Shown one piece after another: positions 45,665-58,108 of a stretch of 64,000 bases of DNA. The DNA is taken from positions 620,001 through 684,000 of the forward strand of contig NZ_JACHFZ010000001.1 of the NCBI RefSeq assembly GCF_014202075.1, in the 5' to 3' direction. How positions within the stretch are numbered: position 1 is the stretch's first letter; every line of letters starts with the position of its first letter. Made by a program: the position numbers and the translations under genes. The stretch comes from Brevundimonas basaltis (GTDB lineage: Bacteria; Pseudomonadota; Alphaproteobacteria; Caulobacterales; Caulobacteraceae). Under the pieces are notes generated by a model. It ran no database searches and was not told the origin of the DNA. It worked only from the letters and a program-made list of their open reading frames with translations.

Positions 45665-46306
45665 TCAGACCGTCTCGTTGAGCAGGGCGTTGCGGTAGGC
45701 GTCGACCCAGGTGTTGCGCGAGCGGCGCGAGCGTTCGGCGTGGTAGATGTGGGCCAGCTCGGCGTAGGAGCGGTCGAAGTCGTCGTTGACGAAGATGTAG
45801 TCGAAATCGCCGCAGTGCTCGATCTCGCCCTTGGCGTTGGCGATGCGGCGCTCGATGACGTCCTCGGCGTCCTGTGACCGGGTCACCAGCCGGCGGCGCA
45901 GCTCCTCGAGACTGGGCGGCAGGATGAAGACGCGGACGGCGTCGCCGGGGCATTTGGCGGCGATGTCGCGGGCCCCCTGCCAGTCGATGTCGAACAGCAC
46001 GTCACGGCCCTCGGCGAGGGCGCGCTCGATCGGGGCGCGGGGGCTGCCGTAGCGGCTGCCGTGGACGTCGGCCCATTCGAGGAAGGCGTCCGCGTCGATC
46101 ATGCGCTGAAACTCGGCGTCGTCGACGAAATGGTAGTCGCGGTCGGCGACCTCGCCGGGGCGAATGCCGCGGGTGGTCATCGAGATCGACAATTCGAGAC
46201 CGCCGTGGTCGGCCATCAGGCGGCGGCACAGGCTGGTCTTGCCGGCGCCCGAGGGGCTGGCGACGATCAGGAGGACGCCCCGGCGAGGCGTGCGTTCATT
46301 CGACAT
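45665..46306 (-). CDS. gmk: Guanylate kinase
   Basis: 213 residues. P-loop VASPSGAGKTSLCRRL, then SISMTTRGIRPGEVADRDYH (GMP-binding) and the DIDWQGARDIAAK segment. It phosphorylates GMP to GDP, downstream of guaA and guaB, which lie elsewhere in the window. Last gene of the conserved fabF-mltG-yicC-gmk series, although here a secreted-protein gene stands between yicC and gmk. Ends beside the heptamer array. Confidence 0.97.
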   Translation of the reverse strand: MSNERTPRRGVLLIVASPSGAGKTSLCRRLMADHGGLELSISMTTRGIRPGEVADRDYHFVDDAEFQRMIDADAFLEWADVHGSRYGSPRAPIERALAEGRDVLFDIDWQGARDIAAKCPGDAVRVFILPPSLEELRRRLVTRSQDAEDVIERRIANAKGEIEHCGDFDYIFVNDDFDRSYAELAHIYHAERSRRSRNTWVDAYRNALLNETV

Positions 46307-46520
46307 TCTTGGGTTCTTTTCCGGGACGCGCAGTTCAGGTTGGGCTCGACGACCCCGCCCGTGAAGTCGCTCGGGCGGGATAATTCCCAGCCGTTAAACG
46401 CTCCGCAGACGTCCGAGGCAAGGCAGGGACGCCTGGGAGACCGACTCTCCGGACGGGCGGTCCGGATCGGGGGATTCTGTTTCCACCGCAAGCTCGGGCG
46501 CCAGCGCCTTGACCCGGGTA

Positions 46521-47000
46521 TCATCGAGAGCTGCGCTGGCGATCGGGGGTGAAGTCCAGAGTCAGTCGTCGCGGCAGAAGAAGATCATGCACGAAGTCGC
46601 CCCGCGCCCGGGTCCAGATCGCCGTCACGTCGCGAAGGCGGCCGTTACGGACGTATCCGGACCACTGGAGCCGCTCATTGTCCCGGGTGACATAGTCTGC
46701 CGAGAACCGGGCGCCGTCAGCCGTCTGAGACTGATCGTACCGCCCTGACTCCGTTACGCCGTCGACCGTCCAGTGCAGCCGGCCGCCCTGGAATGACAGA
46801 ACGCCCGCGACGCTGAACAGGCCGTAGATTCCGCGCGCGCGAACCCGTCCAGGCACGGACAGATTCTCGAGCTCGGGCGTATCAACCGCCGCCTCGCCTG
46901 TGGGCCAGGACGGTTCGACCGCCGCCGGAGGCGACGCCGTCGCCGTCCGATCCGGAAGACCGACCAGACACAATGCGGCGGCAAATCCGATAGCGCGCAT
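46521..47000 (-). CDS. Hypothetical secreted protein
   Basis: 159 residues. MRAIGFAAALCLVGLPDRTA is a signal peptide. The mature protein is beta-rich (ARGIYGLFSVAGVLSFQGGR and RLQWSGYVRNGRLRDVTAIW) with no Cys. I do not recognise it. An ATG six bases further upstream is equally possible and neither has a clear ribosome site. It lies between yicC and gmk on the same strand; 46307-46520 downstream of it holds nothing I can support. Confidence 0.55.
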   Translation of the reverse strand: MRAIGFAAALCLVGLPDRTATASPPAAVEPSWPTGEAAVDTPELENLSVPGRVRARGIYGLFSVAGVLSFQGGRLHWTVDGVTESGRYDQSQTADGARFSADYVTRDNERLQWSGYVRNGRLRDVTAIWTRARGDFVHDLLLPRRLTLDFTPDRQRSSR

Positions 47001-47142
47001 CGTCATGCAGAAATAATACAAGACCGGCCAATACAGGGCAAATACCGGGCGTCATTCTGGCCCATCACGCATAGATCAGCAGGTTAATGGATGGTCGGAC
47101 ATTTCTTGGCGAAATCCACCGATTCACGCCTGAGCTGCGGAT

Positions 47143-48039
47143 TTACTCGACATTCTGGACCTGTTCCCGCAGCTGTTCGATGACGGCCTTCAGTTCGAGG
47201 CCGATTCCGGTGAGCGCGGTCGTAGCCGATTTCGAGCAGAGGGTGTTCGCCTCCCTCATGAATTCCTGCATCAGGAAGTCGAGTTTCCGCCCGGCGGGGG
47301 GCTGGCGCAACAGTTGGCGGGCGGAGTCGAGGTGGGCGGCGAGACGATCGAGCTCCTCGCGGACGTCGGCCTTGGCGGCCAGGGCGGCGGCTTCGAGGAA
47401 GATGCGCTCCTCCAGACCGGGTGCGTCGGGAGCCAGTTCGGTCATGCGGCGGGTGAAGCGCTCGCGGATGGCCCCGGTCTGGGCGGCGGCTTCGGTTTCG
47501 GCCGAGGCGACGAGGGTCCCGATGCGGTCGATGAAGTCGGTGATCACCGGCAGCAGCTGGGCCCCCTCGCGGTCGCGGGAGGCCTTGAGGGCGGCGAAGG
47601 CGGCGTCGATGGCGGCGGCCATGGCGGTCTCGACGGCGGCGCGGGCCTCGGGGGCCTCGTCCTCCTCCGGGGCTTCGAGCACGCCGCGTAGGGCCAGCAG
47701 GCCGTCGGCCGAGGGCGGCGCGGCCCCCGCCTCCGCCAGCCGGTTGGCGAGGGCCAGGTAGCGGGCGAGGATGTCGTCATTGACCCTGAGGGCGGCGGCG
47801 CCGGGGTCGGCGCGCTTCGCCTGGACACCGACGGTGACCTGACCGCGATTGAAGTGAGCGCGGGCGGCGGTCTTGGCGTGGTTTTCGAGGGTGTCGAAGC
47901 CGGGCGGGCCGCGGAAGCGGACCTCGAGGTTGCGGCCGTTGACCGAGCGGGCCTCGACCGCCCAGGTCCAGCCGCCCTCCCCGCCTTCGCTGCGGCCGAA
48001 GCCGGTCATGCCGGAGATCTGGCCGGAGATCCGGCTCAT
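47143..48039 (-). CDS. YicC-family endoribonuclease-like protein
   Basis: 298 residues. The N-terminal domain begins GMTGFGRSEGG, and the C-terminal DUF1732 has LDFLMQEFMREANTLCSKSA. YicC proteins have been reported as endoribonucleases in E. coli. The start overlaps the mltG stop by four bases (ATGA), so it follows mltG in an operon. It normally precedes gmk directly. Confidence 0.93.
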   Translation of the reverse strand: MSRISGQISGMTGFGRSEGGEGGWTWAVEARSVNGRNLEVRFRGPPGFDTLENHAKTAARAHFNRGQVTVGVQAKRADPGAAALRVNDDILARYLALANRLAEAGAAPPSADGLLALRGVLEAPEEDEAPEARAAVETAMAAAIDAAFAALKASRDREGAQLLPVITDFIDRIGTLVASAETEAAAQTGAIRERFTRRMTELAPDAPGLEERIFLEAAALAAKADVREELDRLAAHLDSARQLLRQPPAGRKLDFLMQEFMREANTLCSKSATTALTGIGLELKAVIEQLREQVQNVE

Positions 48040-49210
48040 CGGGCGGGGGCCTGCTGCGGGACGCGGATGACCTGGGCGCCGGGCGGGACGACGACGCCCG
48101 CGGGCGCGGCGTCGGGGTCGGCGTTGGGCACGCCGGGCACGGTCCCCGGCACGGCCGGCGACGGGGCGCCGGGGGGCAGACCGGCCTTGCGGCGCTCGAT
48201 CTCGCGCCAGCGGGCGACGTTGGCGAGGTGCTCGTCATAGGTGCGGGCGAAGGCGTGGCCGCCCGAGCCGTCGGCGACGAAGAACAGCTCGTCGGACGCC
48301 GGCGGATTGAGCACGGCGGCGAGGGCTTCGTGGCCGGGATTGGCGATCGGCGTCGGCGGCAGGCCGGCGATCTGGTAGGTGTTCCACTCGGTCGGGCGGT
48401 CGAGCTCGGAGCGACGGATGCCGCGGCCCAGCGGGCGGCCGCGGGTGATGCCGTAGACGATGGTCGGGTCGCTCTCCAGCCGCATGCCGAGACGCAGGCG
48501 GTTGGAGAAGACGGCGGCGACGCGGGGGCGCTCGGCGGCGACGGCGGTCTCCTTCTCGACGATGGAGGCGAGGATGACGGCCTCCTCGGGCGACTTGACC
48601 ACGGTGCGCGGCGAGCGGGCGGCCCACAGGCGGGCGAGATTGTCGGCCTGGGCGCGGGTCATGCGGGCGACCACCGAGGCGCGGGTGTCGCCGCGGGCGA
48701 TCTCATAGGTGTCGGGCCACAGCGAGCCCTCCTCCGGGGTGTCTGGAATCTCGCCGGTCAGCAGCGGCTCGCGCATCAGGATGTCGACGGCCTGGGCCGA
48801 GGACCAGCCCTCGGGCAGGGTGACGTAGTGGCGAACCACCTTGCCGTCGACCAGCAGGGCGAGAACCGACCGGAGCGAGGCCCGGGACGGCACTTCGTAT
48901 TCGCCGGCCCGCAGCTTGCGGTCGGCGCCGGTCAGGGTGGCGGCGGCCTTGAACATGTCGGTCGAACGGATCACCCCGGCCGCCTTCAGATTGGCCGCAA
49001 TGGCGTTGACGCCGGCCCCGCTGGGCAGGGTGACGATGGTGTGATCCTCGCCGCCGCGGGCCGCCGGTCCCGGGGCGTAGAACACGCTCCAGGACGCGAC
49101 GATGGCGGCGATCAGGAACAGGCTGAAGGTGGCCGAGGCGGCCAGCAGGGCGGTGGCCCGGCCGGACCGCTGTCGTTTCGGAGCGCCCGCCCCCCGGGGA
49201 CGTCCGGCCA

Positions 49211-49211
<1 letters not shown>
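48036..49211 (-). CDS. mltG: Endolytic murein transglycosylase MltG
   Basis: 391 residues. N-terminal membrane anchor (about 20-45, TALLAASATFSLFLIAAIVA), a LysM-like region (about 50-120) and the YceG/MltG catalytic domain with the conserved Glu in ILASIVEKETAVAAERPRVA. MltG cuts nascent glycan strands in the periplasm and sets chain length. The C-terminal tail (about 350-391) is Pro/Ala/Val-rich. The start overlaps the fabF stop (one base), and yicC overlaps its stop. Confidence 0.93.
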
Positions 49212-50491
<1,280 letters not shown>

Positions 50492-50792
50492 GCGGCGGTC
50501 CTTTGCGGTGAATCTCGCTGGGAGAATAGGGGGTGGAGGCGCGCGGGGCTAGGCGGGGTGGATGAAGCCGATCGGAATGCCCGAGATGCGCCAGAGCCGG
50601 ACATTCGATCGTCGCCGGGAAGCGGACCTCCGAGCCTGGACGGCCAGGCGGCCACTTCCGACCCGTAGCAGACCTAAGGCGTCAGGGTGGCGACTGCGCC
50701 ACGCTGAGACCGGCGTTCACAAACCGAACCCAAGTCTGATTTGTGTCGCTGTCGAAAGACGGATCCATTGCTGCGGTTTCTGGAGTTGAGGC
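50492..50792. other. Divergent intergenic region between fabF and the DapA-family gene
   Basis: 301 bases with no supported ORF. It must hold the promoters of fabF (minus) and the DapA-family gene (plus). No clear consensus promoter, repeat or operator was recognised. Confidence 0.4.
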
Positions 50793-51668
50793 ATGACGCT
50801 ATTTTCAGGTCTTTCGGCCTTTCCGATCACACCGATGACGCCGTCGGGCGAGCTCATCGCTGCCGACCTGAGCCGGCTCGCTCGCCGCATCGAAGCCGGC
50901 GGCGCCGCTTCCATCGGTCTGCTCGGCAGCACAGGGACCTATATGTTCCTGGGCCAAGAGCAGCGGAGGCGGGCCGTGGCGACCGCCGTCGGGGCAGTTT
51001 CATCGATCCCCGTGATTGTCGGCGTCGGGGCCATGCGCACGGACGATGCCGAGTCCCTGGCGCGCGATGCGGCGACGGAGGGGGCGGCCGGCCTCCTGTT
51101 GGCGCCCGTGAGCTACACTCCTCTGACCGAAGGAGAGGTTTTCGAGCACTTCCTCGCGGTCGCGTCCGCCAGCGACCTGCCCCTGTGCATCTACAGCAAT
51201 CCCGGAACGACCAACTTCACGTTCCGGCCGGACTTCGTCGCTCGCCTGGCGGCCATTCCGACCGTCGCGGCCATCAAGCTTCCACTCCCGTCCTCTGGCG
51301 ACATCGCCGCCGACCTGGCGGCCTTCCGTCAGGCCGCGCCCGGCCTGTCCGTTGGCTACAGTGGGGACTGGGGCTGCAAGGAGGCCCTGCTAGCGGGTGC
51401 CGACTGCTGGTTCAGCGTCATTGGCGGGCTCTTCCCCGAGCGCGCTGCAGCCCTGACGGCTGCGGCCATGAAGGGCGATCGCGAAGAGGCCGACCGTCAC
51501 GATGCTGTCTTTGCGGGCTTGTGGGACCTCATCAGAGCGAATGGAAGTCTGCGACTGATGTATGCTGCGGCGAACCTTCTAGAACTGACCGATGCCCAGC
51601 CGCCGCGACCTCTGCTCGGAGTGGGCGAAGAACTCAGGGCGAAGATTGCGTCAGCGCTTCCAATCTGA
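50793..51668 (+). CDS. Dihydrodipicolinate synthase/N-acetylneuraminate lyase family aldolase
   Basis: 291 residues. TIM-barrel aldolase with GLLGSTGTYMFL (substrate loop), the catalytic Tyr in LPLCIYSNPG and the Schiff-base Lys in VAAIKLPLPS. The family uses pyruvate or related keto acids; the usual G-[ST]-T-G-E loop has Thr in place of Glu here, so true DapA activity is doubtful. It stands alone in the insertion between fabF and the copper genes. The substrate is unknown. Confidence 0.8.
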   Translation: MTLFSGLSAFPITPMTPSGELIAADLSRLARRIEAGGAASIGLLGSTGTYMFLGQEQRRRAVATAVGAVSSIPVIVGVGAMRTDDAESLARDAATEGAAGLLLAPVSYTPLTEGEVFEHFLAVASASDLPLCIYSNPGTTNFTFRPDFVARLAAIPTVAAIKLPLPSSGDIAADLAAFRQAAPGLSVGYSGDWGCKEALLAGADCWFSVIGGLFPERAAALTAAAMKGDREEADRHDAVFAGLWDLIRANGSLRLMYAAANLLELTDAQPPRPLLGVGEELRAKIASALPI

Positions 51669-51772
51669 AGTGACGACCCGGCGGCGACGTCCATTTCCCG
51701 CCCATAGCGGACGCTCAGACGCCGATGGGCTTCAGGTCAGGACAGCGCTGGACGCGGACTTTGACAAAAGTC

Positions 51773-52239
51773 CTATGATCGGGTTCTCGAAACGCCCGAA
51801 TAGACCGGGTTGGGGGATCGGACGACTTTTTGTCGGACCCGGAGCACGCCGCCATCCCGTTCTGCCAGATCCATGAGGATTGGACAGTCCGGGCGGTCAT
51901 CGCCAGCGCAGCCTTTGGCGAGCGTCCGAAGCGCGTCCGCCATCGCCTGCATCTCGGCAACCCGGGCGTCGAGGTCGGCGACGTGTTTCTGGGCGATCGC
52001 CTTTACTTCCCGGCTCGGACGGGCGCGGTCACGCCAGAGCGATAGCAGTTGGCCGATTTCCTCGACCGAGAAACCCAGGTCACGGGCGCGACGGATGAAC
52101 TGCAACTCCCGCACATCCCGCTCGCCGAAGTCGCGGTAGTTGCTGTCCGTCCGGTCCGCCGGCCGGATCAGGCCGACGGACTCGTAGTAGCGGATCATCT
52201 TGGTCGAGACGCCGGTCGCCCTTGAGGCCTGGCCGATGT

Positions 52240-52243
<4 letters not shown>
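51773..52243 (-). CDS. cueR: MerR-family copper-responsive regulator (CueR-like)
   Basis: 156 residues. MerR helix-turn-helix ([20 protein letters not shown]), dimerisation helix and the CueR metal loop with two Cys (Cys112 and Cys120) in [14 protein letters not shown]. It should activate copA and copZ by untwisting the promoter when Cu(I) is bound. The C-terminus continues about 25 residues beyond the usual end. The start overlaps the copA stop by four bases, so it is downstream in the copA operon and autoregulated. Two CueR-type boxes lie upstream of copA and copZ. Confidence 0.9.
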
Positions 52244-54723
<2,480 letters not shown>

Positions 54724-54761
54724 CGGGACGGTCTCCAAAAATGAGGTCCCGCCCTTCTTGA

Positions 54762-54782
54762 ACCTTCCAGTCATGGGAAGGT
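54762..54782 (-). promoter_or_regulatory. CueR box and promoter of copA
   Basis: Perfect arms ACCTTCC and GGAAGGT separated by seven bases, the form of the E. coli copA CueR box. On the minus strand a TTGACC (-35) overlaps the box and TTCAAG (-10-like) follows about 19 bases later, the long spacer that CueR activates. It lies about 40 bases from the copA start. Confidence 0.85.
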
Positions 54783-54821
54783 CAAGCGTCCCTTCAAGTA
54801 AGTCCGATGCTCACCCCCTTG

Positions 54822-54842
54822 ACCTTCCCACGCTGGGAAACC
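54822..54842 (+). promoter_or_regulatory. Second CueR-type box, promoter of copZ
   Basis: ACCTTCC, seven bases, GGAAACC; the inner part TTCCCA(CGC)TGGGAA is perfectly symmetric. The right arm deviates from the consensus GGAAGGT. A TTGACC -35 overlaps the left arm on the plus strand. The copZ start is about 38 bases downstream. Confidence 0.7.
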
Positions 54843-54879
54843 CCACCTGCCTCATCGTCAATCGACAAAGGAGATGACG

Positions 54880-55071
54880 ATGATCGAGTTGAAGGTTGAG
54901 CGAATGACCTGCGGCGGCTGCGCTGCGACGGTGAGGGCTGCCGTGGCTGAGGTGGCGCCAAAGGCCCGGATGGAGATCGAGATCGCCACCGGGACGCTGC
55001 GGGTGGAAGGCGAGGTCGACGAATCCCGGGTCCGGGCCGCGATCGAGCAAGCCGGCTACGGCATCGCCTAA
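54880..55071 (+). CDS. copZ: Copper chaperone CopZ-like heavy-metal-associated protein
   Basis: 63 residues, a single HMA domain: metal site MTCGGC near residue 9-14 (MIELKVERMTCGGCAATV) and the GTLRVEGEVDESRVRAAIEQ helix. It should carry Cu(I) to CopA in the cytoplasm. An ATG six bases earlier (54874) is too close to AAGGAG; the second ATG is spaced normally. Divergent from copA across two CueR boxes. Confidence 0.85.
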   Translation: MIELKVERMTCGGCAATVRAAVAEVAPKARMEIEIATGTLRVEGEVDESRVRAAIEQAGYGIA

Positions 55072-55073
55072 GG

Positions 55074-55105
55074 GGTCGCGGCCGATCCCTCGATCGGCCG
55101 CGACC
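55074..55105 (+). terminator. Terminator-like hairpin after copZ
   Basis: Perfect 14-base-pair stem GGTCGCGGCCGATC with a four-base CCTC loop, starting three bases after the copZ stop. It is not followed by a long T-run (GTCCTTC), so it may act with Rho or as a barrier. The rest of 55106-55259 holds no recognised feature. Confidence 0.55.
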
Positions 55106-55259
55106 GTCCTTCACGAGGGAAGCGCCCGCTTGGCGCGTAGAGACACAGAAGGCCGGGATCGGCCGCATGTCTGGAGACCGGGTATGCGTAACTTCAATCC
55201 CGCCCCCTTCATCGCCGTCGCGGCGAGCCAGACGCTGCCTTTAGCGCCCCCCCAAACGC

Positions 55260-55299
55260 AAAAGGCCGCCGCGCGCCCTTCGGCGTCGCGGCGGCCTCT
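55260..55299 (-). terminator. Intrinsic terminator of acpP
   Basis: GC-rich hairpin with AGGCCGCCGCG / CGCGGCGGCCT arms, read on the minus strand and followed by TTTTGCGTTT. About 25 bases after the acpP stop. Confidence 0.8.
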
Positions 55300-55324
55300 C
55301 GTGCCGTACGATCGGCTGGCGGCC

Positions 55325-55564
55325 TTAGCCGGCCAGCTTCTCGTCGATGAACTTCACGGCGTCGCCGACGGTCTGGATGTGCTCGGCGGCGTCGTCGGGG
55401 ATTTCGATGTCGAATTCTTCCTCGAAGGCCATGACCAGTTCGACGTTGTCGAGCGAGTCGGCGCCCAGATCGTCGATGAAGCTGGCCTTTTCAACGACCT
55501 TTTCCGGATCGGCGTCCAGGTGGTCGATGACGATCTTGCGGACGCGTTCCAGGGTGTCGGACAT
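55325..55564 (-). CDS. acpP: Acyl carrier protein
   Basis: 79 residues, acidic, with the phosphopantetheine Ser in [20 protein letters not shown]. It carries acyl chains for the Fab enzymes. fabG and fabD lie upstream on the same strand. Its usual downstream partner fabF is displaced by the copper module. It has its own terminator, so it is probably strongly expressed from its own promoter. Confidence 0.98.
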   Translation of the reverse strand: MSDTLERVRKIVIDHLDADPEKVVEKASFIDDLGADSLDNVELVMAFEEEFDIEIPDDAAEHIQTVGDAVKFIDEKLAG

Positions 55565-55737
55565 GGGGGTCTCTGCTCTCAGGGCCGCCGCGGCGGCTGT
55601 TGTTCAGTCTTTGCCGTATGACGACGGCGGCGGCTGCGCAAGCCTTCAACGAAGACTCAGGCGAACCGGTTGCGTGGGGTTTAGCACGGGCGGGGCGGGT
55701 GGAAACAGGGTTGTAGGCGTATGTGATTGGCCCTCGG

Positions 55738-55861
55738 ACCCCTCCACCGCTTCGCGGTCCCCCTCCCCATCGCTGCGCGACAGGGACGAGACAGGGGTCC
55801 GGCCGCTTCGCCCCTACACCGCTTCGCGGTCCCCCTCCCCTCGCCTGCGGCGCGGGGAGGA
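55738..55861. repeat. Two tandem family B repeats between fabG and acpP
   Basis: Copies B2 (about 55738-55789) and B3 (about 55812-55861), direct orientation, both with ACCGCTTCGCGGTCCCCCTC and a complementary GGGGAGGA or similar end. B3 directly abuts the fabG stop codon. Compare B1 at 43957-44010. They fill most of the 297-base gap 55565-55861. Confidence 0.75.
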
Positions 55862-56602
55862 TCAGATCATCGCCATGCCGCCGTTGACGTGCAGGGTCTG
55901 GCCGGTGACGTAGGCGGCTTCGTCCGAGGACAGATAGACGGCGGCGGCGGCGATCTCGTCGCCCGTGCCGAGGCGGCCAGCGGGAATGTTCTTCAGGATG
56001 GTCTCGCGCTGCTGGTCGTTGAGCACGTCGGTCATCGGGCTGGCGATGAAGCCCGGGGCGATGCAGTTGACGGTGATGCCTCTGGAGCCCACCTCTTGCG
56101 CCAGCGACTTGGAAAACCCGATCATGCCGGCCTTGGAGGCGGCGTAATTGGTCTGGCCGGGGTTGCCGGTGACGCCGACCACCGAGGTGACGCCGATGAT
56201 CCGGCCCGAGCGGCGCTTCATCATCCCCTTCATGGCCGCGCGCGAGAGACGGAAATAGCTCTCGAGATTGACCTTGATGACGTCGGAGAAGTCCTCGTCC
56301 TTCATCCGCATCAACAGGCCGTCCCTGGTGATGCCGGCGTTGGCGACGAGAATGTCGAGCGGGGCGCCGGCGGCCTCCTCGGCGCGGGCGATCAGGCCGT
56401 CGACGGAGTCGGCGTCCGACAGGTTGGCGGCGGCGGCGAAGGCGCGCTCGCCGAGGTCTTTCGCCAGATCCTGCAGCACCGCCTCGCGGGTGCCGGACAG
56501 GACGACGGTGGCTCCCTGGGCGTGCAGGGCGCGGGCGACGGCCCCGCCGATGCCGCCGGTCGCGCCGGTGACGAGGGCGGTCTTGCCGGTGAGGTTGAAC
56601 AT
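55862..56602 (-). CDS. fabG: 3-oxoacyl-ACP reductase FabG
   Basis: 246 residues from the ATG at 56602 (GGAG about nine bases upstream; a TTG five codons earlier is less likely). SDR fold: NADP site TGATGGIGGAVARAL, NAGITRDGLLMRM, and the catalytic Ser/Tyr/Lys in SVVGVTGNPGQTNYAASKAG. It reduces 3-oxoacyl-ACP. Part of the fab cluster with a zinc-ribbon membrane gene between it and fabD. Confidence 0.97.
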   Translation of the reverse strand: MFNLTGKTALVTGATGGIGGAVARALHAQGATVVLSGTREAVLQDLAKDLGERAFAAAANLSDADSVDGLIARAEEAAGAPLDILVANAGITRDGLLMRMKDEDFSDVIKVNLESYFRLSRAAMKGMMKRRSGRIIGVTSVVGVTGNPGQTNYAASKAGMIGFSKSLAQEVGSRGITVNCIAPGFIASPMTDVLNDQQRETILKNIPAGRLGTGDEIAAAAVYLSSDEAAYVTGQTLHVNGGMAMI

Positions 56603-56625
56603 CTGAAACTTCTCCAATCCAGGCC

Positions 56626-56871
56626 TTAGGTCAGGTCTTCATCACATTTTGAGCAGCGTTTGACCGGAACCGGGGTCACCCACATCCCGCGCCGATAAAC
56701 GTTACGGCCACAGGCCGGACACCTGAGGGCGATCGACACCAGCAGCAGGCCGAACCACGCAAATAACAGCCAGCCTGGGACATAAGCGAGAAACAACAGC
56801 CCAGAAAGAACGAGGATCCCGACGACCGCGCTGAGCAGCGCATGTCCGAGCGCGACCCGGTACAGGCTCAT
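56626..56871 (-). CDS. Small membrane protein with a zinc-ribbon-like C-terminus
   Basis: 81 residues; the ATG at 56871 overlaps the fabD stop by one base (TGATG), so translation is coupled. Two hydrophobic helices (about 9-28 and 31-46) are followed by RCPACGRNV and KRCSKCDEDLT, a four-Cys knuckle pair that could bind zinc. No family recognised. Position between fabD and fabG suggests a link to lipid synthesis but no more. Confidence 0.7.
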   Translation of the reverse strand: MSLYRVALGHALLSAVVGILVLSGLLFLAYVPGWLLFAWFGLLLVSIALRCPACGRNVYRRGMWVTPVPVKRCSKCDEDLT

Positions 56872-57818
56872 CAGCCCGGCGACTTCGCGAAGGCTTCCAG
56901 ATCCTCCGGCGTATTCAGGGCCAGGCTCTCGGCGTCGGGCGCGATGCGTTTGGCCATGCCGGTCAGGACCTTGCCCGAGCCGATCTCGGCGAAGCGGGTC
57001 ACACCGCCCTCCCCGGCCATCCATTCCATGCTCTCGCGCCAGCGCACGCGGCCGGTGACCTGCTCGACCAGCAGGCGGCGAATGACTTCCGGGTCGGTCT
57101 CCGGGCGGGCGGTGACGTTGGCGACGACGGGGACGGCGGGGGCGACGATCTTCGCGTCAGCGAGGGCGTCGGCCATTTCGTCGGCGGCGGACTGCATCAG
57201 CGGGCAGTGGAACGGGGCCGAGACGTTCAGCGGGATGGCGCGGGCGCCCAGCTCCTTGGCCTTTTCGATGGCGCGGTCGACGGCGGCCTTGTCGCCCGAG
57301 ATGACGATGTTGCCGGCGTTGTTGTCATTGGCGACGACGCAGACGCCGACCTCGGAGCCGGCGGCGGCGGCGGCCTCGGCGAGGGCGAGGTCGGTCTTGG
57401 GACCGATCAGCGACGCCATGGCCCCGCGGCCGACCGGCACGGCGCGCTGCATGGCCTGACCGCGCAGCTTCAGCAGGCGGGCGGTATCGGCGAGGGTGAT
57501 CGATCCGGCGGCGCACAGGGCGGAGTATTCGCCGAGCGAGTGGCCGGCGACGAAGGCGGCGCGGCTGACGTCGACGCCGAACTCGACCTTGAGCACCCGG
57601 GCGGCGGCCAGCGACACGGCCATCAAGGCCGGCTGGGCGTTCTCGGTCAGGGTCAGCTGGTCCTCGGGCCCCTCGCGCATCAGCTGCGACAGCTTCTGGC
57701 CCAGGGCGTCGTCGACCTCGGCATAGACCTCGCGGGCGGAGGCGAAGGCGTCGGCCAGGGCCGCGCCCATGCCGACCGACTGGCTGCCTTGTCCGGGGAA
57801 CAGCAGGGCGAGGGTCAT
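56871..57818 (-). CDS. fabD: Malonyl-CoA:ACP transacylase FabD
   Basis: 315 residues from the ATG at 57818. Starts MTLALLFPGQGSQSVGMG; nucleophile Ser in FVAGHSLGEYSALCAAG, His in NVSAPFHCPLMQSA, and the conserved Arg in LKLRGQAMQRA. It loads malonyl groups onto ACP. First gene of the fabD-ribbon-fabG group. The long open frame upstream has no protein-like sequence. Confidence 0.97.
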   Translation of the reverse strand: MTLALLFPGQGSQSVGMGAALADAFASAREVYAEVDDALGQKLSQLMREGPEDQLTLTENAQPALMAVSLAAARVLKVEFGVDVSRAAFVAGHSLGEYSALCAAGSITLADTARLLKLRGQAMQRAVPVGRGAMASLIGPKTDLALAEAAAAAGSEVGVCVVANDNNAGNIVISGDKAAVDRAIEKAKELGARAIPLNVSAPFHCPLMQSAADEMADALADAKIVAPAVPVVANVTARPETDPEVIRRLLVEQVTGRVRWRESMEWMAGEGGVTRFAEIGSGKVLTGMAKRIAPDAESLALNTPEDLEAFAKSPG

Positions 57819-57915
57819 GGGCGGGGCTCCGGGGTATTTGAATTGAGGCGGAGGGTTAGGACGATCGCCCGGTGCGGGCAAGCGTCCCTTGCCGAACCTC
57901 GGGGCGAGGCCGGCT

Positions 57916-58096
57916 GGTTCGTCACAACGGCCGCAACGAAGACACGACGGACACAACGGGGCCGGCGGGCCCGCGTCGCCCGTCAGGGAGGCGCAACACA
58001 ATACCATGGCGGGTAAGGGCCCGCGAAGTCCGGAAGCCCGCTCGATGTCGTCGTGCCCGTTGTGGCTTTTTCTCGTTGTGGCCGCTGTGATGAACC
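57916..58096. repeat. Fold-back (MITE-like) element between fabD and the flavin oxidase
   Basis: Left arm 57916-57960 (GGTTCGTCACAACGGCCGCA...) and right arm 58056-58096, which reads as its near-complement (GGTTCATCACAGCGGCCACA on the other strand). The arms match at most of about 41 positions with a four-base indel, and enclose about 95 bases. No ORF is supported. The inner arms also contain CACGACG words. Confidence 0.7.
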
Positions 58097-58108
58097 TACG
58101 AGGTCAGA

